Below are positions 1-7,314 of a stretch of DNA of 64,000 bases, piece by piece (positions within the stretch are counted from its first letter, which is position 1; each line of letters opens with the position of its first letter). Source of the DNA: an uncultured Prevotella sp. (GTDB lineage Bacteria; Bacteroidota; Bacteroidia; Bacteroidales; Bacteroidaceae); NCBI GenBank assembly GCA_934202525.1, contig CAKPYB010000002.1:62001-126000 (forward strand), written 5' to 3'. A model generated the notes under the pieces. That model was not told the origin of the DNA. It searched no databases and was given only the letters and a program-made list of their open reading frames with translations. The position numbers and the translations under genes are program-made.

Positions 1-1527
1 CAGAAGATGATAAGCTCGCTCTGCTATCTCGATACGGCGCTCGAAAGTGGTTGCCTGACCTACCTCATCAAAACACATCACAACGACTGCTGCACCATAG
101 CGCAACACATCGCGGGCATGAGAAAGGAACACTTCCTCGCCCTCCTTCAGACTGATGGAATTGACAATACACTTGCCCTGGCAGCACTTTAAACCAGCCA
201 CGATGACATCCCATTTGGAAGAGTCGATCATCACCGGAACCTTCGCAATGTCTGGTTCGGCTGCAATCATATTCAGGAAGTTAACCATCTCGGCTTTCGC
301 ATCGAGCAAACCATCATCCATATTCACGTCAACGACAGCCGCTCCATCAGCCACTTGCTTTCTGGCAATACCGATGGCTTCTTCATAATTCTTTTCGTTA
401 ATCAAACGCAGGAACTTCCTGCTACCAGCTACGTTACAGCGTTCGCCCACGTTGACAAACCGACTGGCGTCAACCGGTAAATGTACGGAATCATCGACCT
501 GCAGAAGGTCTAATCCCGAGAGCCACATATACTTAGGTTTCTCCACCACCTGGTGCGGCTTCTTACCCTCAGCAATACGGGCGTAATGAGCGATGAATTC
601 AGGACTTGTGCCGCAGCAGCCGCCAATGATATTCACGATGCCTTCATCGATGAATTCGGCAATTTGCGGAGCCATCGATTCGGCAGTCTCGTCATATTCG
701 CCCATTTCGTTAGGCAAACCGGCATTAGGATGCGCACTTATATAATAAGGTGCAACCTGAGCCATGTGTTCGATGAAAGGCTTCATCTGAGGAGCACCAA
801 AGGCACAGTTCATGCCGACAGAGAAGATAGGATAAGGAGAAAGCGAAGCCAGGAAAGCATCTACAGTCTGACCACTGAGCGTTCTGCCCGCCAGATCACT
901 TACCGTAAGACTGATCATGATAGGCAGTTCTACTCCATGTTTCTCCATCATGGTGAGCGCTGCATCTATCATCGCCTTGCAGTTGAGTGTATCAAAGATG
1001 GTTTCGATGAGAATCACGTCGGCACCGCCTTCGATAAGTCCGTCCACCTGTTCGCATACATCGGTGAAAAGTTCATCGTAGGTAATCTCGCGGGCGGCAG
1101 GATTGCTGACGTCCGGACTCATGGAGCAAGTCTTGTTGGTTGGTCCCACATCTCCTGCAACGAAGCGTGGTTTATCAGGTGTAGAATACTTATCGCATTC
1201 AATACGTGCCAGTCGTGCACCCTCGAATGCCATTTCGCGGGCGCAGTTCTCCAGGTGATAATCAGCCTGCGAAATGCGCTGGCACGAAAAAGTATTCGCG
1301 GTAATAATATCGGCGCCAGCCTCCAGGTAGCGTCGGTAAATATCAGATATCACATCAGGACGAGTAATGTTGAGCATGTCGTTGTTGCCTTTCATCATAC
1401 CCGGCAAATCGCGGAACCGCTCTCCTCTGAAGTCTTCTTCTGTAAGATTATACTTCTGAATCTCAGTACCCATGGCACCATCGAGAATCAGAATCTTCTC
1501 CTTTACAATCTCTCTTAAATTCTTCAT
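1..1527 (-). CDS. metH: Methionine synthase (cobalamin-dependent), N-terminal part, runs off left edge
   Basis: Transfers the methyl group of 5-methyltetrahydrofolate to homocysteine through cobalamin in the cytoplasm. The reverse-strand frame is open from the ATG at 1525-1527 to the window edge (509 codons, no stop). It begins [20 protein letters not shown], the start of the homocysteine-binding barrel, and shows the zinc-ligand segments GMNCAFG and GGCCGT near residues 240 and 305. From about residue 340 the pterin-binding domain follows ([16 protein letters not shown]). The cobalamin-binding and activation domains lie outside the window, so I cannot say whether the gene is full length. It starts 3 nt after the smpB stop, so the two are probably co-transcribed. 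Domain order is seen; function is from family knowledge. Confidence 0.95.
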   Translation of the reverse strand, partial: MKNLREIVKEKILILDGAMGTEIQKYNLTEEDFRGERFRDLPGMMKGNNDMLNITRPDVISDIYRRYLEAGADIITANTFSCQRISQADYHLENCAREMAFEGARLARIECDKYSTPDKPRFVAGDVGPTNKTCSMSPDVSNPAAREITYDELFTDVCEQVDGLIEGGADVILIETIFDTLNCKAMIDAALTMMEKHGVELPIMISLTVSDLAGRTLSGQTVDAFLASLSPYPIFSVGMNCAFGAPQMKPFIEHMAQVAPYYISAHPNAGLPNEMGEYDETAESMAPQIAEFIDEGIVNIIGGCCGTSPEFIAHYARIAEGKKPHQVVEKPKYMWLSGLDLLQVDDSVHLPVDASRFVNVGERCNVAGSRKFLRLINEKNYEEAIGIARKQVADGAAVVDVNMDDGLLDAKAEMVNFLNMIAAEPDIAKVPVMIDSSKWDVIVAGLKCCQGKCIVNSISLKEGEEVFLSHARDVLRYGAAVVVMCFDEVGQATTFERRIEIAERAYHLL

Positions 1528-1530
1528 TGT

Positions 1531-2010
1531 CTAAAAGTGCTTGATTGCTCTATCCATCTCTCTTCTGTCTTCCTTTTCTTTCAGAGTCTGGCGCTTGTCA
1601 TACTCCTTCTTTCCCTTACAGAGGGCAATATCCACCTTGGCTCTACCGTGATTATCGATAAAGATGAGGGTTGGAACAATGGTGAAACCAGGCTGCTTGC
1701 TGTCCTCTTCAAGACGGCGCAATTCGCGCTTGGTGAGAAGAAGCTTGCGGTCGCGGCGAGCCTCATGATTGCTGAAAGAACCATAAAAATAAGGAGAGAT
1801 GTTCATTCCCTTGACCCAAAGTTCGCCCTGATAGAAGTCGCAATAACAATCTACCAGCGAAGCCTTTCCGCCACGGATTGACTTAATCTCTGTTCCCGTA
1901 AGCACAATGCCTGCGGTATAAGTATCAACGAAGAAGTACTCGAACGAAGCCTTCTTGTTGCGTATCTGTATCGGACTCTTCTTACGGAGTTCCTGTTCTT
2001 GCTTGTTCAT
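1531..2010 (-). CDS. smpB: SsrA-binding protein SmpB
   Basis: RNA-binding partner of tmRNA that delivers it to stalled ribosomes for trans-translation. The 159-aa protein has the family's fold motifs: [38 protein letters not shown], the [15 protein letters not shown] segment, and the basic tail [24 protein letters not shown] that inserts into the decoding centre. The frame stays open a further 58 codons upstream, but that extension is not SmpB-like and overlaps the preceding gene, so I chose the ATG at 2008-2010 ([11 protein letters not shown]). It lies between a DMP19-family gene (25 nt upstream) and metH (3 nt downstream), probably one operon. No tmRNA gene was seen in the window. Confidence 0.95.
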   Translation of the reverse strand: MNKQEQELRKKSPIQIRNKKASFEYFFVDTYTAGIVLTGTEIKSIRGGKASLVDCYCDFYQGELWVKGMNISPYFYGSFSNHEARRDRKLLLTKRELRRLEEDSKQPGFTIVPTLIFIDNHGRAKVDIALCKGKKEYDKRQTLKEKEDRREMDRAIKHF

Positions 2011-2035
2011 ATATATATAATAATGTATTATAAGT

Positions 2036-2545
2036 TTATAGTTTGACAATTTCGCAGAAATTGTCGATATGATCATCGATGTAGAAGGCAACCTTGCTGG
2101 TCCACTCTTCTTCGTTCTCAACGAACTCATCGTCAAAATCATCAAACTCAGGAAATTTTTCGTAGAGCGCCATAAACTCCTCATCGGTCAGATCGCGCTC
2201 AATCTCCTCATGGTTTGTTTTATACAGGAAATGACTCTTCTTGATAAGTTTGGAGAGTTCTGTCAATCCCCAGTTTTTAAACGCCTTGTCGGTAGGGTTC
2301 TTCCAGAGGAAAGCACCGTAACCGTTATGTATAAGCTGAACCATTCCGCCATCCATCATCTCCTCATGCAGGATATCCCAAGCCAGAAGAGTAATCTGGT
2401 CGCTGTTGAGCTGCGCCATGGTTTCGGCAGTCAGTTCACCACCAATCGCTTCGCGGATAGCGTCCACGAAAGCCTTTACAAATTCATCCATGCCCGCCTC
2501 GGCAGCATGCTGAAGCTTGGCATCGTTTATCTTTACTTCGATCAT
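2036..2545 (-). CDS. DMP19 family (DUF4375-like) protein
   Basis: 169-aa soluble, acidic protein of unknown function. The middle segment [31 protein letters not shown] resembles the DMP19/DUF4375 signature (a 'nGG..Qff.N..g' stretch). I rely on that resemblance only, so the family call is moderate. The C-terminus is strongly acidic ([19 protein letters not shown]). It is the first gene of a probable operon with smpB and metH; a TAnnTTTG -7 box lies 29 nt upstream. The last codons and stop are built from AACTATA/AACTTAT heptamers of the type found at other gene ends in this window. Confidence 0.75.
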   Translation of the reverse strand: MIEVKINDAKLQHAAEAGMDEFVKAFVDAIREAIGGELTAETMAQLNSDQITLLAWDILHEEMMDGGMVQLIHNGYGAFLWKNPTDKAFKNWGLTELSKLIKKSHFLYKTNHEEIERDLTDEEFMALYEKFPEFDDFDDEFVENEEEWTSKVAFYIDDHIDNFCEIVKL

Positions 2546-2573
2546 AATCTACAAAATTGCAATTTTCAGTTTG

Positions 2574-2581
2574 CAAAGATA
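2574..2581 (-). promoter_or_regulatory. -7 box for DMP19-smpB-metH
   Basis: TATCTTTG on the minus strand fits the Bacteroidota -7 consensus TAnnTTTG. It lies 29 nt upstream of the DMP19 start codon. The call rests on consensus match and position only. Confidence 0.6.
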
Positions 2582-2676
2582 CATGAAATTGTGCATAAAC
2601 CCAAGAAAAAATCTAAATATTAGGTTAAAGAGTTAAAAAGAATACCCAATTTTAGGTATTTTCCGGATTTTTTTTG

Positions 2677-2684
2677 TACTTTTG
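2677..2684 (+). promoter_or_regulatory. -7 box for NifU-like/GGGtGRT operon
   Basis: TACTTTTG matches TAnnTTTG and follows a T-tract. It implies a 5' leader of about 95 nt before the ATG at 2787. Confidence 0.6.
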
Positions 2685-2786
2685 TGCTCGGAATTGAGGT
2701 GATGGCACCGATGTTTCAGCAAAACAATATGAATTAAGTACAGAACTTTATACTTATAATATTCATTAATATAAAATTTAGCGAAT

Positions 2787-3488
2787 ATGATCTATTCTAA
2801 AGAAGTAGACAACATGTGCGTTGTCGCTAAGGGTCCTAACCACGGACCAGCTCCAATTCCTGAAGAGGGAAAATGGATTCAGGCAAAAGAGATCAAAGAC
2901 ATCTCTGGTTATACTCACGGTGTGGGTTGGTGTGCTCCTCAGCAGGGTGCTTGCAAGCTCTCTTTGAACATCAAGGAAGGCGTTATTCAGGAGGCTCTTG
3001 TTGAGACTATCGGTTGTACTGGTATGACTCACTCAGCTGCTATGGCTTCTGAGATTCTCCCAGGCAAGACTATTCTTGAGGCTTTGAACACTGACCTCGT
3101 ATGCGATGCTATCAATACAGCTATGCGCGAGCTCTTCCTCCAGATTGTTTACGGTCGTAGCCAGAGCGCTTTCTCTGAGGGCGGTCTCGTTATCGGTGCA
3201 GGTCTTGAGGACTTGGGTAAGGGTCTTCGTTCACAGACTGGTACTCTCTATGGTACTGTAGCTAAGGGTACACGTTACCTCGAGTTGACAGAGGGTTACA
3301 TCACAAAGCAGTTCCTGGATAAGGACAGCCAGGTTTGTGGTTACGAGTATGTTCACCTCGGCAAGATGATGGAAGCTATCAAGAACGGTATGGACGCTAA
3401 CGAGGCTGTCAAGAAGTTCACAGGTAGCTACGGTCGTACAACTGCTGAGCAGGGTGTTGTTAAAGCAATTGATCCACGTAAAGAATAA
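2787..3488 (+). CDS. NifU/IscU-like iron-sulfur cluster assembly scaffold
   Basis: 233-aa cytoplasmic protein whose first 120 residues resemble the IscU/NifU N-terminal scaffold: cysteines in HGVGWCAPQQGACKLSLN and in VETIGCTGMTHSAAMASEIL, the latter matching the 'GCGSAIASSS' loop position of IscU. A further Cys occurs in LVCDAIN. The remaining ~110 residues (SQTGTLYGTVAKGTRYLELTEGYI onward) are not part of a standard IscU. It sits 15 nt upstream of the GGGtGRT gene, and in Bacteroidota these two families recur side by side, which suggests a joint role in metal-cluster handling. That role is inferred; neither substrate nor recipient protein can be read from the sequence. Codon use is strongly biased (many GCT, GGT, CGT), suggesting high expression. 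Confidence 0.85.
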   Translation: MIYSKEVDNMCVVAKGPNHGPAPIPEEGKWIQAKEIKDISGYTHGVGWCAPQQGACKLSLNIKEGVIQEALVETIGCTGMTHSAAMASEILPGKTILEALNTDLVCDAINTAMRELFLQIVYGRSQSAFSEGGLVIGAGLEDLGKGLRSQTGTLYGTVAKGTRYLELTEGYITKQFLDKDSQVCGYEYVHLGKMMEAIKNGMDANEAVKKFTGSYGRTTAEQGVVKAIDPRKE

Positions 3489-3503
3489 TAAGGAGATACA
3501 GAT

Positions 3504-4517
3504 ATGATTAGAAAAGTAAGTTACGAAAGTCAGGAACGTCGCGAGAAGCAGGTTCTTGCTGCTCTTAATGCTAACGGTATTCAGAGCTTGGAAGAGGCTA
3601 ATCAAATCTGCGAGGACGCAGGTGTTGACCCTTATCAGATGTGTGAAGATACTCAGCGTATCTGCTTCGAGAACGCTAAGTGGGCGTATGTAGCTGGTGC
3701 TGCTATCGCTATCAAGAAAGGTGCTAAGACTGCTGCTGATGCAGCTGAGGCTATCGGTATCGGTTTGCAGGCTTTCTGCATCCCTGGTTCTGTAGCTGAC
3801 GACCGTAAGGTTGGTCTTGGTCACGGTAACTTGGCTGCTCGTTTGCTCCGTGAGGAGACTCAGTGCTTCGCTTTCTTGGCTGGTCACGAGTCTTTCGCTG
3901 CTGCTGAGGGTGCTATCAAGATTGCTGAGATGGCAAACAAGGTTCGCAAGAACCCATTGCGCGTTATCTTGAACGGTCTTGGTAAGGATGCTGCTCAGAT
4001 CATCAGCCGCATCAACGGTTTCACATACGTTCAGACAAAGTTCGATTACTACACAGGTGAGTTGAAGGTTGTTAACCGCATCGCTTACAGCGACGGTCCA
4101 CGTGCTAAGGTTAACTGCTATGGCGCTGACGACGTTCGCGAGGGTGTTGCTATCAACTGGAGCGAGGATGTAGACGTATCAATCACTGGTAACTCTACAA
4201 ACCCTACACGTTTCCAGCACCCAGTAGCTGGTACATACAAGAAGGAGCGTATTGCTGCTGGTAAGCCATACTTCTCAGTAGCTTCTGGTGGTGGTACAGG
4301 TCGTACATTGCACCCAGATAACATGGCTGCAGGTCCTGCTTCTTACGGTATGACTGATACTATGGGTCGTATGCACTCAGACGCTCAGTTCGCAGGTTCT
4401 TCTTCAGTTCCTGCTCACGTAGAGATGATGGGCTTCCTCGGTATGGGTAACAACCCTATGGTAGGTGCTACTGTTGCTATCGCTGTAGCTATCGACCTCG
4501 CTATCAACAAGAAGTAA
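3504..4517 (+). CDS. GGGtGRT protein (function unknown)
   Basis: 337-aa protein carrying the family-naming motif GGGTGRTLHPDNMAAGPASY near residue 254, followed by MGRMHSDAQFAGSSSVPAHV. The family is conserved in anaerobes, and the biochemical role is unknown to me. Several cysteines (QICEDAG, YQMCEDTQRICFEN, QAFCIPG, QCFAFLAG, VNCYGADD) could bind metal. It has no signal peptide, so it is probably cytoplasmic. It is the second gene of a two-gene operon with the NifU-like scaffold and has the same highly biased codon use. Its native terminator is probably the hairpin at 6461-6503, now 1.9 kb away because a group II intron has inserted between. Confidence 0.85.
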   Translation: MIRKVSYESQERREKQVLAALNANGIQSLEEANQICEDAGVDPYQMCEDTQRICFENAKWAYVAGAAIAIKKGAKTAADAAEAIGIGLQAFCIPGSVADDRKVGLGHGNLAARLLREETQCFAFLAGHESFAAAEGAIKIAEMANKVRKNPLRVILNGLGKDAAQIISRINGFTYVQTKFDYYTGELKVVNRIAYSDGPRAKVNCYGADDVREGVAINWSEDVDVSITGNSTNPTRFQHPVAGTYKKERIAAGKPYFSVASGGGTGRTLHPDNMAAGPASYGMTDTMGRMHSDAQFAGSSSVPAHVEMMGFLGMGNNPMVGATVAIAVAIDLAINKK

Positions 4518-4535
4518 TTTCTTTGAGATACAAAA

Positions 4536-4627
4536 ATCGAGTAGGAGGAAAACGAAGTAGTTTTTCTCCTACTTTCATTTTCCGACCTCTCACACCACCG
4601 TACGTGCGGTTCCGCATACGGCGGTTC
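4536..4627 (-). ncRNA. Group II intron domains V and VI (3' catalytic end)
   Basis: Domain V is at about 4593-4627: on the minus strand ACCGCCGT pairs with ACGGTGG(T), capped by a GCGGAACCGC hairpin. Domain VI follows. GAGAGG pairs with CCT-A-CTC, leaving one unpaired A, the expected branch point, 7 nt from the 3' end; GGAAAA pairs with TTTTCC above it. The conspicuous GTAGGAG/CTCCTAC inverted repeat at 4541-4572 is therefore part of, or competes with, domain VI. Confidence 0.8.
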
Positions 4628-6034
4628 CTATTTTGGGTACCATTCGAGGTATGAACCCGTTAATGTAGCATAGCCTGCCATGCTCAACTTTTCATTGGTT
4701 ATCGCACGACTTAGTATGTAACTACCAGCTATGCGCCAATAACCCAGACGACTATTGCCCCACATGTAAGCTTGGTATTTATCTATACCACACTTTATCA
4801 AGTTGGCAATTCTCGTTTTCACCCTCTTCCACGACTTCCATATACACATACGTAGCCGTCGTCTTAGCCACTCGTCAGTTTCCATGAGGAAACGTTTCAT
4901 GTTGGCAAGGTGATAGTAACCTACCCACCCCTTTATGTACTCTTCAAGTTTTTGCTTCCTCTTGGCATATCCCCAACCATTGCTTCGGGAAGTCAACTCC
5001 TTGAGTTTGGCTTTCATCTTGGATTTGGCTTTTGGGTGTACCATGAGTTGGCATTTGCCTTTCATTACATAAAAGGAGTAACCAAGGTATTTCACACCTT
5101 GCACATAAGACACAACCGTCTTGTCCCTGTTCACCTTCAGATGAAGTTTTCCTTCGATGAATCGGGTTACAGATTCCTTCACGCGTTTAGCTGCACGCTT
5201 GGACTTACAGAATATCATCGAGTCATCGGCATAGCGAACAAAAGGGAGACCTCGGCTTGTGAGTTCCTTGTCCAACTCGTTGAGCATGATATTGCTCAAG
5301 AGCGGACTTAACGGTCCACCTTGGGGAGTGCCTTCCTCACTTGCCTCGAACATACCTTTGTTCATCACACCACTGCGGAGATATTTGTGGATAAGGCTTA
5401 TCACCCTACCGTCCTTTATCGTGCGGCTGAGGATTTCTATGAGTTTACTGTGGCTCACCGTGTCGAAGAAACGCTCCAAGTCGAGGTCAACCACATAAAT
5501 GTAGCCATCATCGATTATTTTCTGAGCACCTCTTAGGGCATCATGGCAGCCTCTTCTCGGACGGAAGCCGTAGCTTCTTGGAGAGAATTGACGCTCATAG
5601 ATGGGAGTTAGGGTCTGGTTGATGGCTTGTTGAACCAGACGGTCTATGACCGTGGGAATGCCCAACAGGCGCATCTTGCCATTGTCTTTGGGTATCTCTA
5701 CCCTTTTTACTGGGTTCGGACGGTATGAACCGTCAAGCAAGGAACGGATTAGGGCATCCTTGTTAGCCAAGAGCCAAGGGAGCATTTGCTCACATGACAT
5801 CTTGTCGATACCGCTACAGCCCCTATTACGCTGCACTGCCTTGTAGGCTTTGAATAGGTTATCAGGACTGATGATGCGCTCCAATAGGTGTTCCTTGTCG
5901 AATGGTACTTCCACGATGTTGTCTTCACATATCCACATAAAGGTCTGCACTCCCACATATCCTTCGGATTCCGTCCTATCTTTCTGTGGGCAGCCCTTGA
6001 CTTCTGCCAATGTTTTCTGCATTCTTTCCTTCAT
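4628..6034 (-). CDS. ltrA: Group II intron reverse transcriptase/maturase, class C
   Basis: 468-aa protein that reverse-transcribes the intron during retrohoming and assists its splicing. The RT core is clear: RRVEIPK-like segment VKRVEIPKDNGKMRLLGIPT, SYGFRPRRGCHDAL, VVDLDLERFFDTV, EGTPQGGPLSPLLSNIMLNE and the catalytic FVRYADD. The thumb/X maturase domain follows (KELTSRSNG, YIKGWVGYYHLANM, RRRLRMCIWKSWKR). The protein stops right after X, with no DNA-binding or HNH endonuclease domain, as expected for class C. The sequence strongly resembles GsI-IIC and Roseburia/E. rectale enzymes from memory. The N-terminal ~55 residues before LLERIISPDNL are an extension relative to those. No frameshift or lost catalytic residue is seen, so the element may be active. 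Confidence 0.95.
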   Translation of the reverse strand: MKERMQKTLAEVKGCPQKDRTESEGYVGVQTFMWICEDNIVEVPFDKEHLLERIISPDNLFKAYKAVQRNRGCSGIDKMSCEQMLPWLLANKDALIRSLLDGSYRPNPVKRVEIPKDNGKMRLLGIPTVIDRLVQQAINQTLTPIYERQFSPRSYGFRPRRGCHDALRGAQKIIDDGYIYVVDLDLERFFDTVSHSKLIEILSRTIKDGRVISLIHKYLRSGVMNKGMFEASEEGTPQGGPLSPLLSNIMLNELDKELTSRGLPFVRYADDSMIFCKSKRAAKRVKESVTRFIEGKLHLKVNRDKTVVSYVQGVKYLGYSFYVMKGKCQLMVHPKAKSKMKAKLKELTSRSNGWGYAKRKQKLEEYIKGWVGYYHLANMKRFLMETDEWLRRRLRMCIWKSWKRVKTRIANLIKCGIDKYQAYMWGNSRLGYWRIAGSYILSRAITNEKLSMAGYATLTGSYLEWYPK

Positions 6035-6460
6035 AAGGTACGTTTCAATTACTATCGTTTAATTTATAGGTTCTGCCCTTCATGGAGCGTTATCGAGAAC
6101 TCCACTACTATGGCATCTGCTGACTTCTCACAGCAAGCTTTACTCCATGACTTTCGTAAAGGCAACTAATCGCCATGTCCGTGAGACCTCCTCGGATAAG
6201 GGCTTATTCTTTCCATCTTATACCCACTTCATTTACACCAACCATTCCGAATAGCTATAGGACTTTGATTTGTATGGCAATCTCATCCATGGTCAAATGC
6301 CTTATATGAAGTTTCTGTACGTTAGGTCAGATGTTTGCCGCCAGCTTCTTTCAGATTCCACCTCGCAGTGGACACCCTTGCTATTGGCTATACAATTCCC
6401 GCTATTAGGGCTTGTTAGGGACTTGCACCCATTAGAATAAGCTCATGCCGAGCATACCAT

Positions 6461-6503
6461 AATAAATCCCAGAACCGCTTGGAAGAGCGATTCTGGGATT
6501 TAT
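6461..6503. terminator. Strong hairpin; likely native terminator of the NifU/GGGtGRT operon and intron target
   Basis: AATAAATCCCAGAACCGCT and AGCGATTCTGGGATTTATT form a 19-bp stem with one mismatch and a very short loop, followed by TTATATACTT. It lies 3 nt beyond the 5' end of the intron. Removing the intron would put the stem about 20 nt after the GGGtGRT stop, as expected for an intrinsic terminator. Confidence 0.75.
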
Positions 6504-6548
6504 TTATATACTTCTTGCCATTGAATTTCCGCACTGAAATTACGTCAC

Positions 6549-6656
6549 GACGTATCTTTTACTACGTCCGGACGTAACTTTTGCTGCGTCGGGACGTAGC
6601 AAATGCTACATCGGGACGCATTTTTTACTGCATCAGGATGTATCTTTTACTGCATC
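6549..6656. repeat. Array 1: five tandem 20-nt dyads at exact 22-nt period
   Basis: Dyads start at 6549, 6571, 6593, 6615 and 6637. Each has 6-nt arms around an 8-nt A/T-rich centre: GACGTA/TACGTC, GACGTA/TGCGTC, GACGTA/TACATC, GACGCA/TGCATC and GATGTA/TGCATC, joined by two-base linkers. Arms change in a partly compensating way (C to T in one arm with G to A in the other between units 1 and 5). Degenerate half units flank on both sides (TACGTC at 6541; ACGTAATTT at 6660). Function unknown. Confidence 0.85.
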
Positions 6657-6951
6657 AGAACGTAATTTCCCTCCCTTTTTCGCCAGTAAAATTCCCAAAA
6701 AACGATAGAAAAAGCCTCGTATTAAACCGAAAAAAACAACTTTTTGCTCAATATCTTCTTAGTTTTCGCCCAAAAATCCCGCAAAAATACCGATATTTTG
6801 CTGATTTTATGCCAAAAGTGGTAATAGGTGGCAATAAGGTGACAATAAAAACACCCCTTATTACCACCCGTTATCCTCTAATAATCAAAGAGTTAAGGCG
6901 AGCGTGGCAAATGTGGCATTAAATTAGAGAAAAAATACACATGTAATACTA

Positions 6952-7215
6952 CAGAATACTGATATAGCTCAGTCAGCTAACTCAAGTAGTTCAATCAGCT
7001 AACCCAAGTAGTTCAATCTGCTAACCCAAGTAGTTCAGTAAGCTAACTCAAGTGACTCAATCAGCTGACGCAGATATCTCGACAAGCCGAAGGATACGTC
7101 TCCGTTAGCCTACGGAGTCGTATCCGTAACCCAACGGAGTTATATCCTTAACCCAATGCAGTCATATTCTCAACCCCACGCAGCCATATCTGTAGGCAAA
7201 CGGAAGCACATCATT
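6952..7215. repeat. Array 2: about twelve degenerate repeats at exact 22-nt period
   Basis: Units begin at 6952, 6974, 6996, 7018, 7040, 7062, 7084, 7106, 7128, 7150, 7172 and 7194. The first half of the array has units like CAGCTAACTCAAGTAGTTCA, the second half units like AACCCAACGGAGTTATATCC; similarity between distant units is low but the register never slips. A 34-nt near-palindrome spans 7092-7125 (arms GGATACG and CGTATCC, then CTCCGT and ACGGAG). Confidence 0.8.
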
Positions 7216-7314
7216 TATCTACCTTTTAACCTTCATGTATTCCGTAGGTGTCATGCACCACTAAAGTTAAGAATTTCTTCATTTCATTCGGTTTTTAAGA
7301 TTTATAATTGTTTA

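Larger units (their letters stand above)
4536..6457 (-). mobile_element. Complete group IIC self-splicing intron
   Basis: About 1922 nt on the minus strand, from GTATGCTCGGCATGAGC (6457 downwards) to CCTACTCGAT (ending at 4536). The 5' end, the GGGTGCAAGTCCC element, the AAACTTCATAT and GGATGAG segments, and domains V and VI all resemble the Oceanobacillus IIC intron as I remember it. An intact maturase lies in domain IV. The 5' exon on this strand is a strong hairpin (6461-6503), the target type known for class C introns, which insert just after terminator stems. It lies antisense to the upstream GGGtGRT gene. Boundaries could be off by one or two bases, since no empty site was available for comparison. 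Confidence 0.88.
6458..7314. other. Gene-free intergenic stretch with two 22-nt arrays
   Basis: 857 nt between the intron and the stop of the CE1 esterase gene. It holds the 6461-6503 hairpin, a first 22-nt array (6549-6656), an A/T-rich middle part and a second 22-nt array (6952-7215). Open frames here are not convincing: they cross the repeats, lack ribosome sites and have no recognisable domain. Confidence 0.7.

Noticed and set aside
553..1518. 321-aa plus-strand frame opposite metH
   Set aside because: It is the antisense of a clear methionine synthase frame; no domain or ribosome site.
4541..4572. Intrinsic terminator of the GGGtGRT operon
   Set aside because: The inverted repeat lies inside the group II intron, whose domain VI (branch A in CCTACTC) accounts for it; the better terminator is at 6461-6503.
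6581..6922. 113-aa open frame in the repeat region
   Set aside because: It starts inside array 1, has no ribosome site or domain, and its composition is that of translated A/T-rich intergenic DNA.
6952..7215. CRISPR array
   Set aside because: No constant repeat alternating with unique spacers; every unit drifts, the period is only 22 nt and there are no cas genes nearby.
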